This document shows positions 31,688-40,097 of a stretch of DNA of 56,513 nucleotides, piece by piece. Under the pieces are notes generated by a model. That model made no database searches, had not been told where the DNA came from, and saw nothing but the letters and a program-made list of their open reading frames with translations. The number at the start of each line of letters is the position of its first letter. Position 1 is the first letter of the stretch. The stretch covers positions 1 to 56,513 of the forward strand of contig JAQUMN010000022.1 in the NCBI GenBank assembly GCA_028718125.1, written 5' to 3'. The DNA comes from Kiritimatiellia bacterium. Lineage in GTDB: Bacteria > Verrucomicrobiota > Kiritimatiellia > JAAZAB01. The position numbers and the translations under genes were made by a program.

Positions 31688-32701
31688 ATGCAGATCAAGA
31701 CCTTCATCGTAATTGGCGAAAACATTCACTGCACGCGCGTGCTGAAGCGTAAAGGCAACCTGGTGGATGACGCTGCCCGTGTCATCCGCTACGACGACAG
31801 CGGCAAGAAGAAAACATTGCCCATCCCGGAAATTTTATTAAAGAGCGCCGACTGGGAAAACGGGAAAATCAAGCACTGCGTCGCGGCCATCTGGCAGGGA
31901 CTTTACGGCCGGGGCGCCGCGCAGGAAGCCGGCCGCGATTACCTGCGGGTCATGGCGGCCAAGCAGGAGAAGGCCGGGGCTTCGTTCCTCGATGTAAATG
32001 TGGACGAATTCAGCATGGATTTGCCGGAGCGGATCAAGGCCATGCAATGGACGGCGGAGCTGGTTCAGAGCGCTTCCCGCTTGCCGCTCAGCATTGATTC
32101 TTCCAACAGCGACATTATGCGTGCCGGATTAAAAGCCTGCGCGAAAACCCGCGGGCGGCCGCTGGTTAACTCCATTTCCCTGGAGCGCATCGGGCTATTG
32201 GATGCCGTGGCTGAATATAAGCCAGCCGTGGTCGCCTCCGCCGCCGGCGAAAAGGGACTGCCTGCTACCACGGAGGAGCGCCTGAATAACCTCGAACGGT
32301 TGATCCCGCAGTTGACGGCCAAGGGCATCCAGACGGATTGGATTCACGTGGACCCGCTTGTTTATACAATTTCCACGGAAGCGAACAACGGCAAGATGTT
32401 TTTGGCCGCCGTGAAGGCAATCCGTGCAAAGTACGGTGCTGCCATTCACATTATCGGCGGCTTGAGCAATGTGTCCTTCGGCATGCCCGCCCGCAAGCTG
32501 ATCAACCAGGTCTTCGCCTACCTGTCGGTGGAAGCCGGCGGCGACGGCGGCATCGTGGATCCGCTCCAGATCAACGCCAAAATTCTCCAGGGCCTGGACA
32601 CAAAGGCGGAGCCGTTCCAGCTTGCCAGGGGACTCCTGTTGGGCACGGACGAGTTCGGCATGAATTTTATTTCCGCCCATCGCGAAGGCAAACTCGGGTA
32701 A
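31688..32701 (+). CDS. Pterin-binding (dihydropteroate synthase-like) methyltransferase
   Basis: Start ATG 31688 (337 residues) begins MQIKTFIVIGENIHCTRVLK. The TIM barrel has the family blocks of methyltetrahydrofolate:corrinoid methyltransferases and MtrH: GENIHCTR, ASFLDVNVDEFSM, LPLSIDSSNSDIMRAGLK, RPLVNSISLE, DWIHVDPLVYTIST and IIGGLSNVSFGMPARKLINQ. The N-terminal part holds an extra insertion (about residues 20-70). It would pass a methyl group between the corrinoid protein and tetrahydrofolate. It is encoded 170 bp after the corrinoid protein gene, with a terminator in between, which supports a shared methyl-transfer chain. Methyl donor unknown. Confidence 0.87.
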   Translation: MQIKTFIVIGENIHCTRVLKRKGNLVDDAARVIRYDDSGKKKTLPIPEILLKSADWENGKIKHCVAAIWQGLYGRGAAQEAGRDYLRVMAAKQEKAGASFLDVNVDEFSMDLPERIKAMQWTAELVQSASRLPLSIDSSNSDIMRAGLKACAKTRGRPLVNSISLERIGLLDAVAEYKPAVVASAAGEKGLPATTEERLNNLERLIPQLTAKGIQTDWIHVDPLVYTISTEANNGKMFLAAVKAIRAKYGAAIHIIGGLSNVSFGMPARKLINQVFAYLSVEAGGDGGIVDPLQINAKILQGLDTKAEPFQLARGLLLGTDEFGMNFISAHREGKLG

Positions 32702-32706
32702 GGCTG

Positions 32707-32776
32707 GACCGAAGACCGACGACGGACGCCAGACGCCAGACGACGGAGGGCGGAAGAGAGCGAGGAAGAACCAGAA
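32707..32776 (+). repeat. 7-bp repeat tract downstream of the methyltransferase gene
   Basis: GACCGAA, GACCGAC, GACGGAC, GCCAGAC, GCCAGAC, GACGGAG, GGCGGAA, GAGAGCG, AGGAAGA, ACCAGAA are ten units in register, starting 6 bp after the stop codon. They are the complement of the TCGTCTG type seen at 3724, 14219 and 18494. Confidence 0.7.
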
Positions 32777-32840
32777 ACCATTGATTTCCGCGTCAGCCGA
32801 GAGAGATACTTGAATTGCGGATACAGCCAAAGTCCGGAGG

Positions 32841-33227
32841 ATGAAGGTGTTTGAAGATACAGACGAGTTGTTGCTGGAAGTAGAGCCCTCCTGGTGGCAT
32901 TACTTCTGGCACCTGGTGTTCGGGTGGCTGCTGATCCCGCTGGTGATCGCGCTCTGGAAGCAGGCCAGTCTGACCTTGCGCGTGTATCCTGACCGGGTTG
33001 TGCTGGAAATCGGGCTCATTAGCAAGCGCGTTGTGGATCTGGCGATTACGGAAATCAGCACAGTTGAAATTATCCAAAACTTTTTCCAGCGTCTCTGCCA
33101 CATCGGCGACATCAAGATGGCCACTTCGGGCGTGGAAGGCTATGAACTGGTCGCCCGCGGCTTGCCAAACCCCAAACGGATTAACGAAATCGTTGCGGCC
33201 CAGCGCCGCAAATTGATGAAGACATAA
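32841..33227 (+). CDS. PH domain-containing membrane-associated protein (bPH2/YdbT-like)
   Basis: A 128-residue protein, MKVFEDTDELLLEVEPSWWH, with a hydrophobic segment (HYFWHLVFGWLLIPLVIALW, about 21-40) and then a bacterial PH (bPH2) domain: LTLRVYPDRVVLEIGLISKR, ISTVEIIQNFFQRLCHIGDI, and ARGLPNPKRINEIV. The family is common and of unknown function, often in membrane clusters. The ATG follows GGAGG with no spacer; the GTG two codons later (32847) has the better spacing and may be the real start. It stands alone between the methyl-transfer genes and the beta-helix gene. Confidence 0.82.
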   Translation: MKVFEDTDELLLEVEPSWWHYFWHLVFGWLLIPLVIALWKQASLTLRVYPDRVVLEIGLISKRVVDLAITEISTVEIIQNFFQRLCHIGDIKMATSGVEGYELVARGLPNPKRINEIVAAQRRKLMKT

Positions 33228-33321
33228 TTTTACGAAAGCAATGCTTCCGCAAACCGACACCGGCGGGCGGGCGGCTTGGCCGGCGAGTATGGAAGCATAA
33301 TAAATACTGGAGACAGGCTGA

Positions 33322-35598
33322 ATGCATACATCGTCCTCCGCCCTCAATGCCCGCGACTGCGGAGCATCCGGATCGGACTTTGAAACCCGTGCGACGTCCA
33401 AAGCCGGGTCAAATCTGATTGAAGTCGCCGACATCGGCGATTTTAAGATCGGTCAATGGATAGTTGTCAGCCGCGGCCATATTCATTATTCCGACGGGCA
33501 CGTTTATAATACGCGGGCGCCCTGGCTGCCGGAAAACCAAGCGTCGCTTGCGGACGAGGTGGAACTGCGCGGTTTTGACGGATGCCGCACCGACTGGCAG
33601 GTTTTTTGCCTGCACATGGACGGCACGCCGCCAAAAACGTTCCGTTGGCTGGTCGTGGACCCCGCGTTCCAGCCCAACCATCGCCGCTGGACTTGGCAGG
33701 GGCAAGGCTGCTCTATTAGCAACAATTGGCAGCCGCTCCAGGATGGGGTCGAAATCCGGTTCCGTAAAACGGACTGGGATCCCGGCCAGGTCATCGCTTT
33801 CCATGCCCGCAACCGGCTGGTCAGCCGTATTCAGCGCATCGAAGGCAGGCAGTTGATCCTGGAACAAGCACCGACGTGCACGGTGGAAGATATGGTCGTC
33901 CGGCACCTGGACCAATTTGCGCTTCAAGATGCGGTTGGGCAGGCCGCGGCCGGCTCGCGCAACTTGTTTATTCCCGCCGGCCACTATCGCCTGCTCAGCG
34001 GACTAATGCTGAAAGACATCTCTATCCGGATCGAGGGCGCAAGCCGTGAACATACGACTCTCGATATAAGCGACGGCACCGGCGCCGTGTTCACATTGCG
34101 CGGCGGGCGCGATGTTGCCGTGCATAACCTGGCCATGGTCGGCCACACTGGGTTTAACGAACTGCCCTGGTATGCGTTCAGCACGCAAAGCGGCCATCCT
34201 TTCTGGCCGATTGCCAACCAGCAGATGGAAGTCAAAGGTTGCGCTGCGGCCAACATTGCCGCCACGGAGCGCGTGTTGTTCGAGGACCTGTATGTACGGC
34301 GCATGGCGGCCGAGGCCTTTTATTCCCAGGGGCCCGATCGTTTTAAAGTCAGAGCCGCTCAAGCCGGCAGGAAGGCCCAAGCGGCGCTTTATACCAAATC
34401 CATTATTTATAATCGCTGCTGGGTAACCGACAGCGCCTCGAACGCGTTCAACAACAATGACTATGCCGAAAACACAAGCGTGCTGAACTGTCATGTTGAA
34501 AACGTTCACAATGCCTGGGAAGGCGCCAACCGCTTTACCAAGTTCGTCGGCAATTACGTTAAAAACGCCCATTGCGGCTCTTATGTCGCCAGGCATCAGC
34601 CGGAATTTCTGCAACTGGGAACAGGCCAGGCCCTGATCGCCAATAATGTTTTCGAGGGTGGCATTTTTGGCCAGGGGCTGTGTATTGCCAACGGCCCCAC
34701 ACAAATCATCATCAAGGACAATCTATTTGTCAACTTCAGCAATCAGAAAGCCATTGCGATCGCGGCCAACATGTCGAAAAACGCCTGTTCACCCCGCAGC
34801 GTCACCGTTACCGGCAATATTATTGACCTGACGCACGTCGAAGGCCAGCTCGATCAGGAACGGGTTGGCATCGCCATCGGCGCCGGCAACGTCATCGCCA
34901 GCAACAACCAGATTTACGTGCGGGGGCCCATAGATCCCAGGGTCACCGGCATACAGGTCGCCGAATACGCGGTCGATGTGTCAATTCACGATAACCTGAT
35001 TGAAAATTGCCGCTACGGCCTGCGCACGGGCTTCGATCGTTCACTTTATGCTCCCCTTACGGGCAGCTACGCAGGCGTGCAGCGTATCATGCGCCTGGAA
35101 TCGTCCGTCAAGGCTCTCAACTCTGCGGAGGCTTTCGATGACGCTGATCTGCCCGGACAATGGGAGTTCACAGCCCCCTACCAGGGCTGGGACCTGCATT
35201 GGCTGAGTGGCGTCAATGCCGGCACGGTTTCGCGTATCGCCGAATTTGACATGAACAGCCGTCGTCTGTCCCTGGAAAAACCGCTGACTGTGCAGGCCGG
35301 CGAACGCTTCGCGGTTTCCCCGCGCAGCGCCAACTGGCAGATTCACCATAATACCATCACTGGTTGCCGTGAACCGGTCATGCTGGAGGGCTACGGCAGC
35401 GCCACATCACGGTTCACCGACAATATTATCAACCGCGGCAATGTTCCCGATGCAATCTGGGCAATACGGATCAAAGGCCGTTTTGTGGTAAAAGACAATC
35501 AGTTGATGGACTTTGACGAAGCCGGGGCCGTCGCAATTGAGATTATTGCGGATGCCCGCGGGGAAAAGCGGGCGGACGGGTGCAGCGGTAATGAATGA
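33322..35598 (+). CDS. Right-handed parallel beta-helix repeat protein
   Basis: A 758-residue protein with a long middle region of short repeated strands that looks like a right-handed parallel beta-helix: NCHVENVHNAWEGANRFTKF, NVFEGGIFGQGLCIANGPTQ, ITGNIIDLTH, VIASNNQIYVRGPIDPRVTG, SIHDNLIENCRYGLRTG, and IHHNTITGCREPVMLEGYG. Such proteins are mostly polysaccharide lyases or hydrolases, or phage-like tail spikes. The first 190 residues (WIVVSRGHIHYSDGHVYN) are not recognised. No signal peptide or anchor is visible, so the site of action is unclear. GGAG precedes the ATG. Named enzyme class cannot be given. Confidence 0.8.
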   Translation: MHTSSSALNARDCGASGSDFETRATSKAGSNLIEVADIGDFKIGQWIVVSRGHIHYSDGHVYNTRAPWLPENQASLADEVELRGFDGCRTDWQVFCLHMDGTPPKTFRWLVVDPAFQPNHRRWTWQGQGCSISNNWQPLQDGVEIRFRKTDWDPGQVIAFHARNRLVSRIQRIEGRQLILEQAPTCTVEDMVVRHLDQFALQDAVGQAAAGSRNLFIPAGHYRLLSGLMLKDISIRIEGASREHTTLDISDGTGAVFTLRGGRDVAVHNLAMVGHTGFNELPWYAFSTQSGHPFWPIANQQMEVKGCAAANIAATERVLFEDLYVRRMAAEAFYSQGPDRFKVRAAQAGRKAQAALYTKSIIYNRCWVTDSASNAFNNNDYAENTSVLNCHVENVHNAWEGANRFTKFVGNYVKNAHCGSYVARHQPEFLQLGTGQALIANNVFEGGIFGQGLCIANGPTQIIIKDNLFVNFSNQKAIAIAANMSKNACSPRSVTVTGNIIDLTHVEGQLDQERVGIAIGAGNVIASNNQIYVRGPIDPRVTGIQVAEYAVDVSIHDNLIENCRYGLRTGFDRSLYAPLTGSYAGVQRIMRLESSVKALNSAEAFDDADLPGQWEFTAPYQGWDLHWLSGVNAGTVSRIAEFDMNSRRLSLEKPLTVQAGERFAVSPRSANWQIHHNTITGCREPVMLEGYGSATSRFTDNIINRGNVPDAIWAIRIKGRFVVKDNQLMDFDEAGAVAIEIIADARGEKRADGCSGNE

Positions 35599-35683
35599 GT
35601 ATTATTCCAGGTTCAGCAACTTCCCGCAGGACAAGTCTTTAAATTCGGCTCCGGAAACCTTAACATATCGTCCAAGGTCGAAT

Positions 35684-35718
35684 GAGAAACGAAGAACAAA
35701 AAACCAAAAACTGACAAC
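35684..35718 (+). repeat. 7-bp repeat tract upstream of thiG
   Basis: GAGAAAC, GAAGAAC, AAAAAAC, CAAAAAC, TGACAAC all end in AC and lie in register. A different word from the TCGTCTG type but the same 7-bp period. The thiG leader (35599-35749) shows no TPP riboswitch. Confidence 0.55.
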
Positions 35719-35749
35719 GAATTAATAAACACCGATCACGGGTTTCACC

Positions 35750-36532
35750 ATGGAAACTTTAACTATAGGACAACACACCTTCACCTCGCGCCTGATCCTG
35801 GGGACGGGCAAGTTTTCAGATGCCGAAACCATGGTGCAAGCCATCAAGGCTTCCGGCGCCCAACTCGTGACCGTGGCTCTGCGCCGGTTCAATCGGGAAC
35901 GGCCCTCGGATGATCTGCTGGGGCCGTTGCTCGCCATCAAGGGCCTGACGCTCATGCCGAACACTTCCGGGGCCTGCAACGCGCACGAGGCCGTCAAGGC
36001 CGCCCGCATCGCCCGGGAACTCAGCGGCAGCAAGTTTATCAAGGTGGAAATCCATCCCAATCCCCATCACCTGATGCCCGACGCGATCGAAACTCTGGAG
36101 GCAACCAGGATCCTGGCGGCGGAAGGATTTGTGGTTATGCCCTATATGCCGGCTGACCCGGTCCTGGCCAAGCGGCTGGAAGAGGTCGGCTGCGCATCGG
36201 TCATGCCCCTGGGATCGGGGATCGGTACAGGCCACGGACTGGCCACGGCCGACCTGCTGAAGATCATTATCCGGGACAGCCGCGTGCCGGTGATCGTGGA
36301 CGCGGGATTGCGTTCGCCCGCCGATGCCGCCCTGGCCATGGAAATCGGATGCGATGCCGTGCTGGTCAACAGCGCAATTGCCGTTGCCGGCGATCCACCC
36401 TTGATGGCCGCCGCCTTTGCCCAGGCGGTCCAAGCCGGGCGTTCCGCGCGCCTGGCCGGAATAATGTCCCAAAGCGAAGAGTCCATCCCTACCAGTCCGC
36501 TGACCTCGTTCCTCTCCACCAATGCGGGCTAA
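35750..36532 (+). CDS. thiG: Thiazole synthase ThiG
   Basis: A 260-residue TIM-barrel enzyme that builds the thiazole phosphate of thiamin from deoxyxylulose 5-phosphate, a glycine- or tyrosine-derived imine and the sulfur of ThiS thiocarboxylate. Family marks are [54 protein letters not shown] (Schiff-base lysine), [20 protein letters not shown] and [21 protein letters not shown] serine-rich tail follows. Partner genes thiS and thiF lie 9.5 kb downstream at the end of a metal-efflux operon; thiH/thiO, thiC and thiE are not in the window. No TPP riboswitch was seen upstream. Confidence 0.95.
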   Translation: METLTIGQHTFTSRLILGTGKFSDAETMVQAIKASGAQLVTVALRRFNRERPSDDLLGPLLAIKGLTLMPNTSGACNAHEAVKAARIARELSGSKFIKVEIHPNPHHLMPDAIETLEATRILAAEGFVVMPYMPADPVLAKRLEEVGCASVMPLGSGIGTGHGLATADLLKIIIRDSRVPVIVDAGLRSPADAALAMEIGCDAVLVNSAIAVAGDPPLMAAAFAQAVQAGRSARLAGIMSQSEESIPTSPLTSFLSTNAG

Positions 36533-36545
36533 TGCCCGCAACCCA

Positions 36546-36747
36546 AGTGTATCGAATTCGGTTCGTAAAAGGCGGCGGCGATCTTGGGCCGTCTGCGGGT
36601 TTTCCGCGCTTGCGCATACACAAGTATAGCGCGGTGCGCGGCGCACCCACATCCAGCCCAAGCTTGCCTTGCTTTTGCGAATCCGCCTCCCGCCACCGCT
36701 AAAAGCTATGGCGGGCAGGCCGGCGGAAACCGAATTCGATCCACACT
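36546..36747. mobile_element. MITE-like element with terminal inverted repeats
   Basis: The left end AGTGTATCGAATTCGGTT (36546-36563) is matched by the right end AACCGAATTCGATCCACACT (36728-36747), complementary apart from two extra bases. The 202 bp between hold no gene but include hairpin element 36689-36719 (CCCGCCACCGC ... GGCGGGCAGG) and a second GC-rich hairpin near 36620-36650 (AGCGCGGTGCGCGGCGC). It lies 14 bp after thiG. No transposase here; target-site duplication is not clear. Confidence 0.5.
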
Positions 36748-36942
36748 GGCATCGCTGACGCGATAAACTGCGGCTTACATTTGTTATTGTGACGATTGCC
36801 TGTCACCGAGTTATGCAATCAGCGAAAACTTTTCTTGTTTTTTATAGCAGTACCTGATGAATCAGGTACTAATACAGACCCTGCCAATCAGAAGACAGTT
36901 TAACAGCTGCCTGACCCCATAAAATTTATTTCAAAATAGTTG

Positions 36943-36970
36943 TTGACAAAAAAATGCGATCAGGTATATT
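36943..36970 (+). promoter_or_regulatory. Sigma-70 promoter of the Rrf2 gene
   Basis: TTGACA (36943-36948) and TATATT (36965-36970) are 16 bp apart in an AT-rich stretch, 35 bp before the Rrf2 ATG. This is the best sigma-70 match in the window. Confidence 0.75.
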
Positions 36971-36971
36971 C

Positions 36972-36994
36972 ACTACTAAATCAATGGAAGTAGT
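36972..36994 (+). promoter_or_regulatory. Inverted-repeat operator overlapping the Rrf2 transcription start
   Basis: ACTACT (36972-36977) and AGTAGT (36989-36994) are separated by 11 bp and sit directly after the -10 box, reaching the TAGGG ribosome-binding site. A repressor bound here would block initiation, so autoregulation by the Rrf2 protein is likely. Confidence 0.55.
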
Positions 36995-37005
36995 AGGGAT
37001 TAACC

Positions 37006-37452
37006 ATGAAGATGTCAACTAAAGGCCGGTACGGGCTGCGATTCATGATTGATTTGGCCACGAACGGTAATGCAAAGGACAAGGTCTCCTTGCAACAAGT
37101 GGCCAAGCGCCAGGCTATTTCCGAGAAATATCTTTGGCAGATTGCCAACAGGCTGAAAGCTGCCGGATTGATTAGCGCTGTCCCGGGCGCTCATGGCGGG
37201 TACACGATCACCAGGAAGCCGGAGGAGATCACACTGGCTGACGTTCTGGAAGCTTTGGAAGGAAAATTGACGCTGGTTCCTTGTGTCACAACAGCTTCGG
37301 TTTGCTCGCGGAGCGACGCATGCATATCCAGAGAAGTATGGCAGGAAATTAACCGGAAAATGATTGAGGCCATGAAATCAATTACCCTTGGCCATATCAT
37401 GGCAAAGCAAGCGGCCATGCTGGAACAGGCGCCTTTAATGTATGCCATTTAA
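37006..37452 (+). CDS. Rrf2/IscR family transcriptional regulator
   Basis: A 148-residue protein, with the winged helix at the N-terminus (MSTKGRYGLRFMIDLATNG, VSLQQVAKRQAISEKYLWQI, GLISAVPGAHGGYTI). Three cysteines follow at Cys93, Cys100 and Cys106 (C-X6-C-X5-C), close to the C-X5-C-X5-C ligands of IscR, so it may hold an iron-sulfur cluster. CymR, the Rrf2 cysteine regulator of Gram-positive bacteria, has no such set. It is followed by metY and cysK, which suggests it controls sulfur assimilation or cysteine supply. Promoter and operator are visible upstream. Start ATG 37006. Confidence 0.88.
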   Translation: MKMSTKGRYGLRFMIDLATNGNAKDKVSLQQVAKRQAISEKYLWQIANRLKAAGLISAVPGAHGGYTITRKPEEITLADVLEALEGKLTLVPCVTTASVCSRSDACISREVWQEINRKMIEAMKSITLGHIMAKQAAMLEQAPLMYAI

Positions 37453-37470
37453 ATTAAAACGGATTTTAGC

Positions 37471-37593
37471 GTGAACACCCATTTAACAAACAGGAATCAG
37501 AACGCGGCGACGGTATCAGCCATGTTGCCGTGGATGGGCTGCTGCATGTGTAGCGTGCCCGGCAGGCGGAGGCTGTCTATGCCAATAGCGTAA
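37471..37593 (+). CDS. Possible Met/Cys-rich leader peptide before metY
   Basis: A 40-codon frame from GTG 37471 to TAA 37591; an inner ATG at 37522 would give 23 residues. The part MLPWMGCCMC (37522-37551) has three Met and three Cys in ten residues, an unlikely chance composition and just what a sulfur-amino-acid sensing leader would need. It lies between rrf2 and metY, overlapping the first pairing arm of a candidate attenuator. No good ribosome-binding site was seen before either start, which is the main weakness. It is too short to call a protein gene. Confidence 0.4.
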   Translation: MNTHLTNRNQNAATVSAMLPWMGCCMCSVPGRRRLSMPIA

Positions 37594-37616
37594 AAACGCA
37601 AAGCGTTTTTAAAGAC
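37536..37616 (+). promoter_or_regulatory. Candidate attenuator arms in the metY leader
   Basis: Three arms are seen. Arm 1 (GGGC and GC, 37536-37542, on the Cys codons) can pair with arm 2 (GC..GCCC, 37553-37560). Arm 2 extended (GCCCGGCAG, 37557-37565) pairs perfectly with CTGCCGGGC (37622-37630), which is part of the terminator 5' arm. An extra perfect hairpin AAAAACGC-AAA-GCGTTTTT spans 37592-37610. Pairing of arm 2 with the terminator arm would stop terminator formation. No SAM-I, SAM-II or cobalamin riboswitch motif is present. Confidence 0.5.
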
Positions 37617-37657
37617 AACCACTGCCGGGCGTTAAGCGATCCGTCAGTGGTTTTTTT
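37617..37657 (+). terminator. Intrinsic terminator in the leader upstream of metY
   Basis: AACCACTG (37617-37624) pairs with CAGTGGTT (37645-37652), with CGG/CCG and CG/CG continuing inside after one mismatch, and a seven-T run follows (37651-37657). It stands 47 bp before the metY ATG and after rrf2, so it would cut off metY transcription unless relieved. Confidence 0.85.
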
Positions 37658-37685
37658 GTAAACAAGTCGATTTAAACATAGATAA

Positions 37686-38999
<1,314 letters not shown>

Positions 39000-39041
39000 T
39001 GATGGAGAACAAGTTGGATAGTTTATGGAGGGAGTTGGAAT

Positions 39042-39989
39042 ATGAATAGGATTTATCATGATAATGCGCAATCCATCGGTAATACACCGCTGATCAGGCT
39101 GAATCGTGTCACGCAAGGTCTCAAGGCTACCGTTCTCGCGAAAATTGAAGGCCGCAATCCTTCTTATTCGGTCAAATGCCGAATTGGCGCCTCCATGATC
39201 TGGGATGCCGAGCATCGCGGATTATTGAAACCCGGCATCGAAATCGTGGAGCCTACCAGCGGCAACACCGGCATTGCGCTGGCTTTTGTTGCCGCCTCTC
39301 GCGGGTATCAACTCACGCTGACCATGCCGGAAACCATGAGTGTTGAACGACGGCGGATATTGGCGGCTTTTGGCGCCCATCTTGTCCTGACCCCCGGCGC
39401 CGAAGGCATGAAGGGCGCCGTAAAACGGGCTGAGGAGATTGCGGCTTCCGACCCCGGGCATTATTACATGCCGCAACAATTCAAGAATCCGGCCAATCCG
39501 GCCATTCATGAACAAACCACCGGTCCGGAGATTTGGGCAGACACGGGCGGGGCAGTTGATGCGCTGATTTCCGGGGTGGGCACCGGCGGGACAATTACAG
39601 GCATCTCGCGCTTCATCAAGCGGACGAAAGGCAAACCCATTATATCCGTTGCCGTCGAACCTCGCGAGAGCCCTGTGATATCGCAGAAGCTGGCCGGACA
39701 GGAATTGAAACCCGGCCCGCACAAGATTCAAGGCATTGGCGCCGGTTTTATTCCGGAAACACTCGATCTTTCTATTGTGGATCGCGTGGAGCAGGTGGAC
39801 AGCGCGGAAGCCATGGAATACGCCCGGCGCCTGACCCGCGAGGAAGGCATTCTTGCCGGCATATCGTCCGGCGCCGCCGTGGCAGTGGCCGCGCGCCTGG
39901 CCAAAGCCCCTGAATTCGAAGGCAAAACGGTTGTGGTCATCCTGCCCGACTCCGGCGAGCGCTATCTTTCAACCGCACTTTACGAATAA
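39042..39989 (+). CDS. cysK: Cysteine synthase A (O-acetylserine sulfhydrylase)
   Basis: A 315-residue PLP enzyme making cysteine from O-acetylserine and sulfide. The PLP lysine lies in [15 protein letters not shown], the substrate loop in [13 protein letters not shown], the PLP phosphate loop in [14 protein letters not shown], and the end is [13 protein letters not shown]. These blocks closely follow E. coli CysK, from memory of its sequence, which may point to transfer between phyla. It ends right after the LSTAL motif, about ten residues earlier than E. coli CysK. GGAGGGAG precedes the ATG. It follows metY by 42 bp and lies 108 bp before the cus operon. Confidence 0.95.
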   Translation: MNRIYHDNAQSIGNTPLIRLNRVTQGLKATVLAKIEGRNPSYSVKCRIGASMIWDAEHRGLLKPGIEIVEPTSGNTGIALAFVAASRGYQLTLTMPETMSVERRRILAAFGAHLVLTPGAEGMKGAVKRAEEIAASDPGHYYMPQQFKNPANPAIHEQTTGPEIWADTGGAVDALISGVGTGGTITGISRFIKRTKGKPIISVAVEPRESPVISQKLAGQELKPGPHKIQGIGAGFIPETLDLSIVDRVEQVDSAEAMEYARRLTREEGILAGISSGAAVAVAARLAKAPEFEGKTVVVILPDSGERYLSTALYE

Positions 39990-40097
39990 CATGGTCTCTG
40001 TCACCTGATATCTCGCCTCGATCGCGGGCGACGTGAAACGATCAAACCATATAATATCGACAACACGCCGTAAATAGTGATATAAGGGTGTGAAAGG

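Noticed and set aside
32841..32846. ATG 32841 as a certain start of the PH-domain gene
   Set aside because: The GGAGG lies directly against it without a spacer, so the GTG at 32847 may be used instead; left open in the feature entry.
35599..35749. TPP riboswitch upstream of thiG
   Set aside because: None of the conserved CTGAGA or ACCTGATCTGG-type segments is present.
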